Positions 16,940-23,855 of a stretch of DNA of 64,000 nucleotides are shown one piece after another. The notes below the pieces were generated by a model. That model was given only the letters and a program-made list of their open reading frames with translations, was not told where the DNA came from and did not search any database. Source of the stretch: an uncultured Pelagibacteraceae bacterium (GTDB taxonomy: Bacteria; Pseudomonadota; Alphaproteobacteria; Pelagibacterales; Pelagibacteraceae); the NCBI GenBank assembly GCA_902557215.1, contig CACDZM010000002.1:123679-187678 (forward strand), given 5' to 3'. Numbering within the stretch: the stretch's first letter is position 1; every line of letters starts with the position of its first letter. Made by a program: the position numbers and the translations under genes.

Positions 16940-17397
16940 TATTTATCTTTACTAAATGGTAACCATTTTTCAAACACAGATTTAGAAGAACCATCATAGG
17001 GGATAGAATACGAATACGGATTAGGACTAGTTAAGACCTCTATTCCTTTTGAAAAAACAAAAATAAAAACGATCACAAAAACTAAAACCATTATTTTAAA
17101 TGGATCAAAATTTTTAGTCTTGAAAACGCTCGTTGAACTCTCCTCAGCTCTGTGGAAGTGTTTAAATGTCATGTAGACTGCAAATATTAATCCAACATGA
17201 GCTATGAAAAGTCCCGCCCACCCAAATGCGAAAGTGGTATATGAAAAAACGTATAAACTGAAAACAGTGGTCCAAATAAAACTTAAGACTAACAGAATTT
17301 GTAATCTTACTGTTTTAGGTAAAGATCTTAAATCATTTTTACTGTCATCAAACAAAATGTTTGCAGTATCTCTCATCCAATTTTTAAACGATTCCAT
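16939..17397 (-). CDS. Hypothetical membrane protein
   Basis: This is a 152-residue protein of unknown function. A charged N-terminal stretch of about 28 residues (MRDTANILFDDSKNDLRSLP) is followed by three predicted membrane segments (about residues 32-52, 57-78 and 100-118) with a polar loop (KHFHRAEESSTS) between the last two, and a C-terminal region with the motif PNPYSYSIPYDGSSK that probably faces the periplasm. It is the first gene of the unit leading into the PsiE-like and FAD-binding genes. The 58-base spacer to argG, on the same strand upstream, is AT-rich and may hold a promoter. Confidence 0.65.
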   Translation of the reverse strand: MESFKNWMRDTANILFDDSKNDLRSLPKTVRLQILLVLSFIWTTVFSLYVFSYTTFAFGWAGLFIAHVGLIFAVYMTFKHFHRAEESSTSVFKTKNFDPFKIMVLVFVIVFIFVFSKGIEVLTSPNPYSYSIPYDGSSKSVFEKWLPFSKDK

Positions 17398-17455
17398 TAA
17401 TGTAGAATATAGTTTTCTAAAAAATTTAACAATTAATAAATTGTCCTAAAATTAA

Positions 17456-18643
17456 TTAAGATTGCAGTTTTTTCTTGTGAAAATTAATAAATTTTTCAAC
17501 ATAAAATTTATTGAATGTTTTATTTTCCTCAAAAGAAACTCTTTTCAGAGAGTAGGCGGAGCTTTTTGTTTGTCTAGAAATAATCATGATATTTCCTTTG
17601 TAAAGTTTAAGTTTTACAATTCCATTAACTTTATTCTTTTTATAATCTACAATTTTTTGAAGTTTTAATCTTTCTTTTGAAAACCAATATCCATTGTATA
17701 TAAGTTCAGCGTACCTAGTCATTATATTATCTTTGTCATGCATTGTTTTTTTATCTAAAGTAACAGACTCTATAGCTCTGTGCGCATTGATTAATAGTGT
17801 TCCACCTGGAGTTTCGTAAACTCCTCTCGATTTAATTCCTAAAAATCTGTTTTCTACAAGATCAACTCTGCCTATACCATTTTTTCCAGCTATTAGATTT
17901 AGCTTTTCAAGTAATTTTGCTGGCTGTAATTTTTTTCCATTAACTTCAATCGGATCTCCGTTTTTAAATTTAATTGATAAATAAGTTGCTTTGTTAGGAG
18001 CTTTTTCTGGTGAAATAGATCTTTGGAAAATATATTCTGGTGCTGAGTTTTTTGGATTTTCTAAAACTTTTCCTTCGGTAGAGGTATGAAATAAATTATC
18101 ATCAACAGAAAAAGGTGGAGCACCTTTTTTATCTTTTGGAATTGATATATTATTTTTTTTTGCATAATTTATTAAATCTGACCTAGACTTTAGTTTCCAA
18201 ATTCTCCAGGGGGCAATTATTTTTATTTTTGGCCCAAAATAATGATAACCTAGCTCAAACCTCACTTGATCATTACCTTTTCCAGTTGACCCGTGAGAAA
18301 CTGCATAAGCATTAAATTTTTTTGCGACTCTAATCTGGTCTTTAGCTATCAGTGGTCTAGCTATTGAGGTTCCTAACAAATAGACACCTTCGTAAATTGC
18401 ATGACCTCTTAACATCGGAAAGACATAATCTTTTATAAATACGTTTTTCAAATCCTTAATGATTATTTTTCTTACGCCAAGTTTTTTTGCATTAGAAATA
18501 ATTTTTTTTTTATTAATTTTCTGTCCAATGTCAGCTGTATAACAAATAACTTCAGCTTTATAGTTTTCTTGTAGCCATTTTAGAATTATTGATGTGTCTA
18601 AACCTCCAGAGTAAGCAAGAACGATTTTTTTTTTTAATTTCAT
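17456..18643 (-). CDS. argG: Argininosuccinate synthase
   Basis: ArgG joins citrulline and aspartate, using ATP, to give argininosuccinate in cytoplasmic arginine synthesis. The 395-residue length is typical. The PP-loop ATP site (LAYSGGLDTSIILKWL), the citrulline/aspartate-binding YAVSHGSTGKGNDQVRFE segment, GRVDLVENRFLGIKSRG and the YETPGGTLL stretch are all visible. The start ATG is three bases after the IalB-like gene in the same direction, so argG is probably cotranscribed with it. The other arg genes are not in this window. Confidence 0.97.
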   Translation of the reverse strand: MKLKKKIVLAYSGGLDTSIILKWLQENYKAEVICYTADIGQKINKKKIISNAKKLGVRKIIIKDLKNVFIKDYVFPMLRGHAIYEGVYLLGTSIARPLIAKDQIRVAKKFNAYAVSHGSTGKGNDQVRFELGYHYFGPKIKIIAPWRIWKLKSRSDLINYAKKNNISIPKDKKGAPPFSVDDNLFHTSTEGKVLENPKNSAPEYIFQRSISPEKAPNKATYLSIKFKNGDPIEVNGKKLQPAKLLEKLNLIAGKNGIGRVDLVENRFLGIKSRGVYETPGGTLLINAHRAIESVTLDKKTMHDKDNIMTRYAELIYNGYWFSKERLKLQKIVDYKKNKVNGIVKLKLYKGNIMIISRQTKSSAYSLKRVSFEENKTFNKFYVEKFINFHKKKLQS

Positions 18644-18646
18644 TAA

Positions 18647-19159
18647 CTAACTGCAAGCTTTTTTGGCAGTATTATATGCTTTAGTGAAACCCAACAGTGA
18701 ATAATGGTCAATGGTTTGCGAACCCTTTTCGTTATAACCAGCAATCATTATTCTAGAACCTTTTTTCATCACTTTAACCATTATATTTTCTTTCTTACTA
18801 CTTGTCATCCATGCGAAGCCCTGTTGTTTTATATCAAATTTAAATTTATTATTTCCTGAGGTTGCTAGTACAGAATTATTTTTATTAAATTCATAACCTG
18901 CAGTGGTACTAATTTCATTGGAAATTTTTTCACTTGGCCTAAAAGTTACAAATAATCTTGCATCTCTTTTGTTTTGTTTTGGAGCTTGCAAAACAGGTAT
19001 TGATTGTGCAAAGCAAACTTTTCCTGATTGTTCTGAGATTACCATTACTTCCCAATCCTTGTATTTGCCAACTTTTTTTAGATCTGCCGCGAATGTTTTT
19101 TGAGTAAATAGTATTGAAATTATGACTGATAAAAATAAAAATTTTTTAATTAAGGGCAT
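18647..19159 (-). CDS. Invasion-associated locus B (IalB)-like periplasmic protein
   Basis: This 170-residue exported protein has a signal peptide (about residues 1-24, FLSVIISILFTQKTFAA), the KDWEVMVISEQSGKVCFAQS start of the IalB domain, a central strand-rich part with RLFVTFRPSEKIS, and an ending KKACS with a Cys that could pair with the one near residue 49. The family is widespread in free-living Alphaproteobacteria, so the name, taken from Bartonella, does not imply virulence. Its start overlaps the end of the aldo/keto reductase gene by ten bases, and argG follows after three. Confidence 0.82.
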   Translation of the reverse strand: MPLIKKFLFLSVIISILFTQKTFAADLKKVGKYKDWEVMVISEQSGKVCFAQSIPVLQAPKQNKRDARLFVTFRPSEKISNEISTTAGYEFNKNNSVLATSGNNKFKFDIKQQGFAWMTSSKKENIMVKVMKKGSRIMIAGYNEKGSQTIDHYSLLGFTKAYNTAKKACS

Positions 19160-20190
19160 GGATTTGGATATTTTTTTTGAATTTTATTAATCTCATTAAT
19201 TATCTCATTTGATAAAGTTACATTTACACTTTCTATGTTTGTTTTCAACTGTTGCATTGTCGTTGCACCAATAATTACACTTGTTGTAAAAGGCTGTATT
19301 TCACAAAATTTCAATGACATTTGCGTAAAATCGATATCAAATTTTTTTGAGATCTTGTAGTATTCCTCAATAGCTTTTTGACCATTTTCATTTTTATATC
19401 TGGTAAAGTCTTTAAATAATTTCATTCTAGATTTTTTAGGAAGATTATTATTTCTATATTTTCCTGTTAGGTAGCCAAACGCTAACGGTGAGTATGCTAA
19501 TAATCCACTCTTTTCTCTAACAGAAATTTCAGCTAATCCAACTTCGTAGGTTCTATTAAGAAGATTGTAGGGGTTTTGAACTGACATCATTTTGGGTAAT
19601 TTCTTTAATTTAGACAATTCTAAAAATTTAGATAAACCCCATGCAGTTTCATTTGATAAGCCTATATATCTAATTTTACCTTGAATGATAAATTGATTTA
19701 GACTTTCTAAAACTTCCTCAAAAGGTGTCCAATCATTGTCATCTTCATCGTGTTCGTAACCATGTTTACCAAAAAAATTTGTATTTCTCTCTGGCCAATG
19801 AAGTTGATACAAATCTATATAATCAGTTTTTAATCTTTTTAGACTCTCTTCTAACGCTAAACTAATTTTTTTTTTGCCAAAATTATTGCCACCTCCACGA
19901 ATGTATTTGTTGGATGTATTACCACATACTTTAGTTGCAAGAATAACCTCTTTCCTTTTTTTATTTTTCTCAAACCAATTTCCAATTATCCTCTCAGTTT
20001 CACCGTACGTTTCCTTCCTCATGGGTATGGAATAAATTTCAGCTGTGTCCCAAAAATTTACCCCTTCACCTAAGGCGTAATCCATTTGTTCAAAACCCTC
20101 TTTTTGAGTATTTTGCTCACCCCAGGTCATTGTACCGAGACAAATTGTACTTACATTAAGGTCAGTATTCCCTAATTTTTTATAATTCAT
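19150..20190 (-). CDS. Aldo/keto reductase, Tas-like
   Basis: This NADP(H)-dependent oxidoreductase of 346 residues has a TIM-barrel fold. It shows the N-terminal YKKLGNTDLNVSTICLGTMTWG, catalytic Asp and Tyr in FWDTAEIYSIP, Lys in ILATKV, and His in LYQLHWPER. The long first half with a GETERIIGNWF helix and the GGNNFGKK insert resembles the E. coli Tas group rather than short AKRs. The physiological carbonyl substrate is unknown. It is the first gene of the AKR, IalB, argG unit and is divergent from the BI-1 gene across an 80-base AT-rich spacer. Confidence 0.88.
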   Translation of the reverse strand: MNYKKLGNTDLNVSTICLGTMTWGEQNTQKEGFEQMDYALGEGVNFWDTAEIYSIPMRKETYGETERIIGNWFEKNKKRKEVILATKVCGNTSNKYIRGGGNNFGKKKISLALEESLKRLKTDYIDLYQLHWPERNTNFFGKHGYEHDEDDNDWTPFEEVLESLNQFIIQGKIRYIGLSNETAWGLSKFLELSKLKKLPKMMSVQNPYNLLNRTYEVGLAEISVREKSGLLAYSPLAFGYLTGKYRNNNLPKKSRMKLFKDFTRYKNENGQKAIEEYYKISKKFDIDFTQMSLKFCEIQPFTTSVIIGATTMQQLKTNIESVNVTLSNEIINEINKIQKKYPNPCP

Positions 20191-20270
20191 TTAGGTTTTT
20201 TAGTGTTAATTTTTGTTAATCTTTTAAGGCATCTTGAATAATTAGTAAAAGATTATATATTTCCTCTATA

Positions 20271-21032
20271 ATGGAATTTAATAAAAAAGGAATACTCGCA
20301 AGAGCAAAAGCTGCATCACAGGAAACTGCTGTAACAGATGAAGGTTTAAGAGCTTACATGCTCAAAGTTTACAATTATATGGCAACAGGGGTTTTGCTTA
20401 CAGGAATAATCGCACTCATAACGTTTAAAATGTCGGTGGTCACTGATGCTTCTGGTGCAATTGTTGGTCTTACACAAATAGGTAATTCAATTTATATGTC
20501 AGGTTTAAAATGGTTGGTGATGTTAGCTCCACTTGGAATTGTTTTTTACATGAGTTTTGGAATTAATAAAATGAGTGCCTCAAAAGCACAAACAACATTT
20601 TGGATCTTTGCTGCGTTAATGGGATTATCTTTATCATCAATTTTATTAGTTTACACTGGCATGAGTGTTACAAGAATTTTCTTCATAACTTCCGCAACAT
20701 TTGGAGCGATGAGTATTTATGGCTACACAACTAAAAGAGACCTCACAAAATTAGGATCTTTTTTAATGATGGGCTTAATTGGAATTATTATAGCTTCAAT
20801 AGTAAATATCTTTATGAAATCATCAATGATGTATTTTGTGATCTCAATTTTAGGTGTTTTAATATTTGTCGGTCTAACGGCATATGACACTCAAAAAATA
20901 AAGAACATGTATACAGCTAGCGACACAGGTGAATTAATGGGTAAAAAAGCTGTAATGGGAGCTTTAACTCTTTACTTGGACTTCATTAATTTATTTATAA
21001 TGCTATTAAGACTTTTTGGTCAAAGAAGATAG
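20271..21032 (+). CDS. Bax inhibitor-1 / YccA family membrane protein
   Basis: This 253-residue polytopic inner-membrane protein has about seven hydrophobic segments after a soluble N-terminus of about 35 residues (QETAVTDEGLRAYMLKVYNY). The family core is visible in MATGVLLTGIIALIT, the SILLVYTG helix, TSATFGAMSIYGYTTKRDL, and the C-terminal LTAYDTQKIKNMYTA plus LGALTLYLDFINLFIMLL-like end, including the conserved Asp residues thought to form the ion/pH switch. Members include YccA, a modulator of FtsH, and calcium-leak channels; which applies here is unknown. It converges on the DUF2794 gene with a five-base gap. Confidence 0.92.
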   Translation: MEFNKKGILARAKAASQETAVTDEGLRAYMLKVYNYMATGVLLTGIIALITFKMSVVTDASGAIVGLTQIGNSIYMSGLKWLVMLAPLGIVFYMSFGINKMSASKAQTTFWIFAALMGLSLSSILLVYTGMSVTRIFFITSATFGAMSIYGYTTKRDLTKLGSFLMMGLIGIIIASIVNIFMKSSMMYFVISILGVLIFVGLTAYDTQKIKNMYTASDTGELMGKKAVMGALTLYLDFINLFIMLLRLFGQRR

Positions 21033-21037
21033 TTTTA

Positions 21038-21382
21038 TTAAGTTAATTTTTTCCAGTCAGTTTTTTTTAATAGTACTTCAAGCTCAAAAGAATTTTTTAG
21101 AATTTTTCCATTAACATCAGTTATTAAATATTTAAGGTTTTTGTTCTTAGGATTAAAATTTTTACATATTCTATACAAAGCATTTTCAGTACTATTTTTA
21201 AATACACTAAAGCTTACCTGTTTACTTGATATAGAAAGTCCATAATCTTTCCATGAACCTTGAGAAACCATTTTTGCATATAAATTTAAAATAATTTTTA
21301 ATTCTTCTTTCTCAAAAAAATGTTTTTCCTCTAATTTTTTGTTTTTGATATTATTTATTACAAGTCTTAAATTATTATTCAT
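21038..21382 (-). CDS. DUF2794 family protein
   Basis: This is a 114-residue cytoplasmic protein of unknown function found mainly in Alphaproteobacteria. The pattern FEKEELKIILNLYAKMVSQG, WKDYGLSI, VSFSVFKNSTENALYRICK and ITDVNGKILKNSFELEVLL follows what I remember of DUF2794, with the usual F-x-x-x-EL, LY-x-x-MV and W-x-DY positions. It begins inside the end of yciB (8-base overlap), so the two are translated from one message. No catalytic residues stand out. Confidence 0.8.
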   Translation of the reverse strand: MNNNLRLVINNIKNKKLEEKHFFEKEELKIILNLYAKMVSQGSWKDYGLSISSKQVSFSVFKNSTENALYRICKNFNPKNKNLKYLITDVNGKILKNSFELEVLLKKTDWKKLT

Positions 21383-21926
21383 TAGTTTTATATTTATTAA
21401 TAAGCCCTATTTGAAATCCTGTGAAAATAAATGTAATAGGTAATAAACCCCACACTTTGAAATTAACCCAAAATTCCTCCGATTGTGTTCGCCATACTAG
21501 CTCATTTAAAATTGCTAAAGCAAAAAAGAAATAAATCCATCTTCTATTAAGTATCTCCCAACCTTCATTTGTTAAAGAAATTGATTTACCTAACAATTTT
21601 TTGAGAACTGGCTCTTTAGTAAAATATTTTCCAAATATTAAGGCAAACCCAAACATAACGTTTATAATTGTAGGCTTGATGTAGATAAAGACGGGGTTAT
21701 CAAAATAAATTGTTAATCCTCCAAAAAAAGTAATTAATATTCCACTTAGCAAGGGCACTTTAGGTATTTGTTTCTCTAAAAACCACATTACACCCAATGC
21801 TATTATTGTCGCAATTATGAAAGGAGGAATAGCAATTTTTAAATCTTTATTACTATCATAATAATAGTAAAAAAAAATTACTAATGGTCCAAAATCAGTA
21901 AGAAACTTTATAAAAGATTTATTCAC
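21375..21926 (-). CDS. yciB: YciB/IspZ family inner membrane septation protein
   Basis: This 183-residue membrane protein of the YciB (IspZ) family has five or six hydrophobic segments. Family signatures are the N-terminal FLTDFGPLVIFFYYY, the MWFLEKQIPKVPLLSG loop, GGLTIYFDNPVFIYIKPTI, and NRRWIYFFFALAILNELVWR with WVNFKVWGLLPITFIFTGFQ. In E. coli and Shigella YciB is linked to cell envelope synthesis and septation, but no reaction is known. It is the first gene of a two-gene unit with DUF2794 and is divergent from hspQ. Confidence 0.92.
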   Translation of the reverse strand: MNKSFIKFLTDFGPLVIFFYYYYDSNKDLKIAIPPFIIATIIALGVMWFLEKQIPKVPLLSGILITFFGGLTIYFDNPVFIYIKPTIINVMFGFALIFGKYFTKEPVLKKLLGKSISLTNEGWEILNRRWIYFFFALAILNELVWRTQSEEFWVNFKVWGLLPITFIFTGFQIGLINKYKTNE

Positions 21927-21976
21927 TTTTAAGATATTAACATAAGTTTTTATTTTTGCGAAAATTTAAAATTTTT

Positions 21977-22007
21977 CTTATTGATTTTTAAATTTAAATA
22001 CCCATAC
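21977..22007 (+). promoter_or_regulatory. Possible RpoH-type promoter upstream of hspQ
   Basis: CTTATTG at 21977-21983 and CCCATAC at 22001-22007, 17 bases apart, loosely resemble an alphaproteobacterial heat-shock promoter (CTTG, spacer, CYTATNT). It is placed only eight bases before the hspQ start, so the transcript would be nearly leaderless. The match is weak in AT-rich DNA and rests partly on hspQ being a heat-shock gene elsewhere. Confidence 0.25.
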
Positions 22008-22015
22008 TAAAGGTA

Positions 22016-22336
22016 ATGTCAGTACAAAAAGCAAAATTTTCTATTGGTGATATTGTAAAACATAAACATTTCGAGTTTAGAGGAGTGATTTATGATGTCG
22101 ATTTTGAATTTAATAATTCTGAAGAATGGTATCAATCGATACCAAAAAATGTAAGGCCTAGGAAAGATCAACCATTTTACCATTTATTGGCTGAAAATGA
22201 TGAAATAACTTATGAAGCATATGTATCTGAACAAAACCTGTTAGTAGACGACTCTGGTGAGCCTATCAAACATCCTTTAATTGAGGAAATTTTTTCAGGA
22301 AAAAAAGGCTCAAGTTATTTTAAGCCCTCGAATTAG
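22016..22336 (+). CDS. hspQ: Heat shock protein HspQ
   Basis: HspQ (YccV) is a small hemimethylated-DNA-binding-like protein; in enterobacteria it affects DnaA stability and acts as a specificity factor for Lon. The 106 residues show the family pattern KAKFSIGDIVKHKHFEFRGV, YDVDFEFNN, a WYQSIP helix, KDQPFYHLLAEN, YVSEQNLL and the HPLIEEIF C-terminus. A short AAAGG lies just upstream of the ATG. It is divergent from yciB across 89 bases and separated from ccmC by 154 bases containing a candidate stem-loop. Heat inducibility here is not demonstrated. Confidence 0.93.
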   Translation: MSVQKAKFSIGDIVKHKHFEFRGVIYDVDFEFNNSEEWYQSIPKNVRPRKDQPFYHLLAENDEITYEAYVSEQNLLVDDSGEPIKHPLIEEIFSGKKGSSYFKPSN

Positions 22337-22404
22337 ATAAATCTTTTTTTAAACACATTTAGCTCAAATCTTTGACACAGCCACATACTAAATTAACATT
22401 AATT

Positions 22405-22461
22405 CTGATCAAGAGTGTTAAACTATTACCCTTCATTATCTCCCTCTACATTCTTGATCAG
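22405..22461 (+). promoter_or_regulatory. Long-range stem-loop upstream of ccmC
   Basis: CTGATCAAGAGTG (22405-22417) can pair along 13 positions with CATTCTTGATCAG (22449-22461), with one G-T wobble, leaving a 31-base pyrimidine-rich loop. The downstream arm ends 29 bases before the ccmC start. No T-run follows, so it is not a classical terminator. It could be a cis-regulatory leader of the ccm genes, or a pair of protein-binding sites centred on TGATCA. The 154-base spacer holds nothing else I can identify. Confidence 0.4.
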
Positions 22462-22490
22462 ATAAAAATTCCGTAATATATCATTGGTAT

Positions 22491-23198
22491 ATGTTTAAAT
22501 ATTTTGAACCAAATAAAATTTTTTCAATCACATCAAAAGCACCTAAGTACGTTTTATTTCTATTTATTATTGTTCTTTCGATAGGATTGTTAGAGGCATT
22601 AATATTTTCTCCAGAGGATTATAAACAAGGGGATGCGGTAAGAATAATGTATGTACACGTGCCGTCTGCATGGATCTCTCTTGGGATATTTTCGTTGATA
22701 ACCTTATTGTCAATAATTGGATATATATTTAAGATTAAGAATTTTTTCTTAATTTCTAAAAGCTTAGCTCCCTCTGGTTTTATATTTAATATAATCGCTC
22801 TTGTTACAGGATCTATTTGGGGTAGACCAACTTGGGGGACATGGTGGGCATGGGATGCAAGAATTACAGCGATGTTAATTTTAGCTTTATTTTATTTATT
22901 ATATCTTTTTGCCTGGAGAGTTTTTGAAGATAAAGATAGCGTTTTTAAAGCAACATTAATAATTACAATTCTTGGTATAATAAATGTACCAATAATTAAA
23001 TATTCAGTAGACTGGTGGAATACTTTACATCAACCAGCATCTATTAATATTTTTACTAAATCTTCAATTGATATTTCGATGCTGTTTCCGTTAATGATTA
23101 TGACTGCGGCATTTGCTCTATTTTCTCTATTAATTTTTTTAATGAAATATAATACAGAACTGATAAAGATTAAAAATAAGGGCCTTGATAGATTATGA
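22491..23198 (+). CDS. ccmC: Cytochrome c maturation heme-handling permease CcmC
   Basis: CcmC is a six-helix inner-membrane protein that, with CcmD and the CcmAB ATPase, presents heme to the chaperone CcmE. The 235 residues contain the heme-handling tryptophan-rich motif WGRPTWGTWWAWDARIT and the two heme-ligand histidines in MYVHVPSAW and TLHQPASI, either side of it. The C-terminal helix ends in basic residues. It opens a tight ccmCDEFGH run; ccmD starts within its stop codon (ATGA). ccmA and ccmB, which usually precede it, are not here. Confidence 0.96.
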   Translation: MFKYFEPNKIFSITSKAPKYVLFLFIIVLSIGLLEALIFSPEDYKQGDAVRIMYVHVPSAWISLGIFSLITLLSIIGYIFKIKNFFLISKSLAPSGFIFNIIALVTGSIWGRPTWGTWWAWDARITAMLILALFYLLYLFAWRVFEDKDSVFKATLIITILGIINVPIIKYSVDWWNTLHQPASINIFTKSSIDISMLFPLMIMTAAFALFSLLIFLMKYNTELIKIKNKGLDRL

Positions 23199-23422
23199 TA
23201 AATGAAATTTTAGTTATGAACGGATACGGACTTTATGTTTGGTCTGCTTTTATATTTACTCTGGTAAGTTTTGCTACACTATACTTTGTTATCAAAAATC
23301 AGTATGTGAAAGAGAGAAATAAATTTATTGTTAAATTTGGAACTCTAAACTCTGAGAGAGTATCATTAGCTAAATCTCAAGGGATGAACAAAGAAATCTT
23401 ATCAAACACTTCAAGCATTTAG
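23195..23422 (+). CDS. ccmD: Heme exporter protein CcmD
   Basis: This is a small single-pass membrane protein (75 residues) that stabilises the CcmC-CcmE complex and helps release holo-CcmE. The diagnostic features are the N-terminal MNGYGLYVWSAFIFTLV segment, one transmembrane helix (about residues 12-35), and a basic cytoplasmic part. Sequence conservation in CcmD is low, so size, topology and the position between ccmC (ATGA overlap) and ccmE matter most. The C-terminal tail is about 20 residues longer than many CcmD proteins. Confidence 0.88.
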   Translation: MINEILVMNGYGLYVWSAFIFTLVSFATLYFVIKNQYVKERNKFIVKFGTLNSERVSLAKSQGMNKEILSNTSSI

Positions 23423-23432
23423 CTTTTAAACC

Positions 23433-23852
23433 ATGTATGGTCGTAAAGTTAAATTAAGGTTTTTTTTTATCTTATTAATATTCGTCACATTATCTTTGAC
23501 AATTTTTTTAATTTTAAAATCACTCGAGGAAAATGTGGTTTTTTTTCAATCCCCATCAGAAATAAAAGGGTTACCAGAACTAAATAAAAAAAAGATTAGA
23601 GTGGGTGGAATGGTCAAGAATAAATCAATATCGGTTCAAGCAGAGGAGCTGAATTTTATTATTACTGACTTTAAAAATGAAATAATAGTTACTTATTCAG
23701 GTGTTGTTCCTAATCTTTTTGCGGAGGGCAAAGGGGTTGTAGCAGAGGGATATTTAAAAGATAAAAATTTTTTTCTAGCTACTAAAATATTAGCTAAGCA
23801 TGATGAAAACTATATGCCACCAGAGGTAAAAGCTGCAATAGAGGGGAAGTAG
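23433..23852 (+). CDS. ccmE: Cytochrome c-type biogenesis heme chaperone CcmE
   Basis: CcmE is anchored in the inner membrane and holds heme covalently on a histidine in the periplasm before transfer to apocytochromes. The 139 residues start with a basic stretch and one membrane helix (about residues 8-28), followed by the OB-fold with [18 protein letters not shown]-like [25 protein letters not shown], and the C-terminal heme-binding motif [11 protein letters not shown] containing the attachment His and the nearby Tyr. It sits between ccmD and ccmF in the expected order. Confidence 0.96.
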   Translation: MYGRKVKLRFFFILLIFVTLSLTIFLILKSLEENVVFFQSPSEIKGLPELNKKKIRVGGMVKNKSISVQAEELNFIITDFKNEIIVTYSGVVPNLFAEGKGVVAEGYLKDKNFFLATKILAKHDENYMPPEVKAAIEGK

Positions 23853-23855
23853 ATT

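Noticed and set aside
18647-19159. Virulence function for the IalB-like protein
   Set aside because: The name comes from Bartonella; the family is widespread in free-living Alphaproteobacteria and nothing in the context suggests host interaction.
22405-22461. FNR/DNR-type operator reading of the TGATCA repeats before ccmC
   Set aside because: The consensus TTGAT-N4-ATCAA spacing is not met by either copy; the extended pairing of the arms explains the pattern better.
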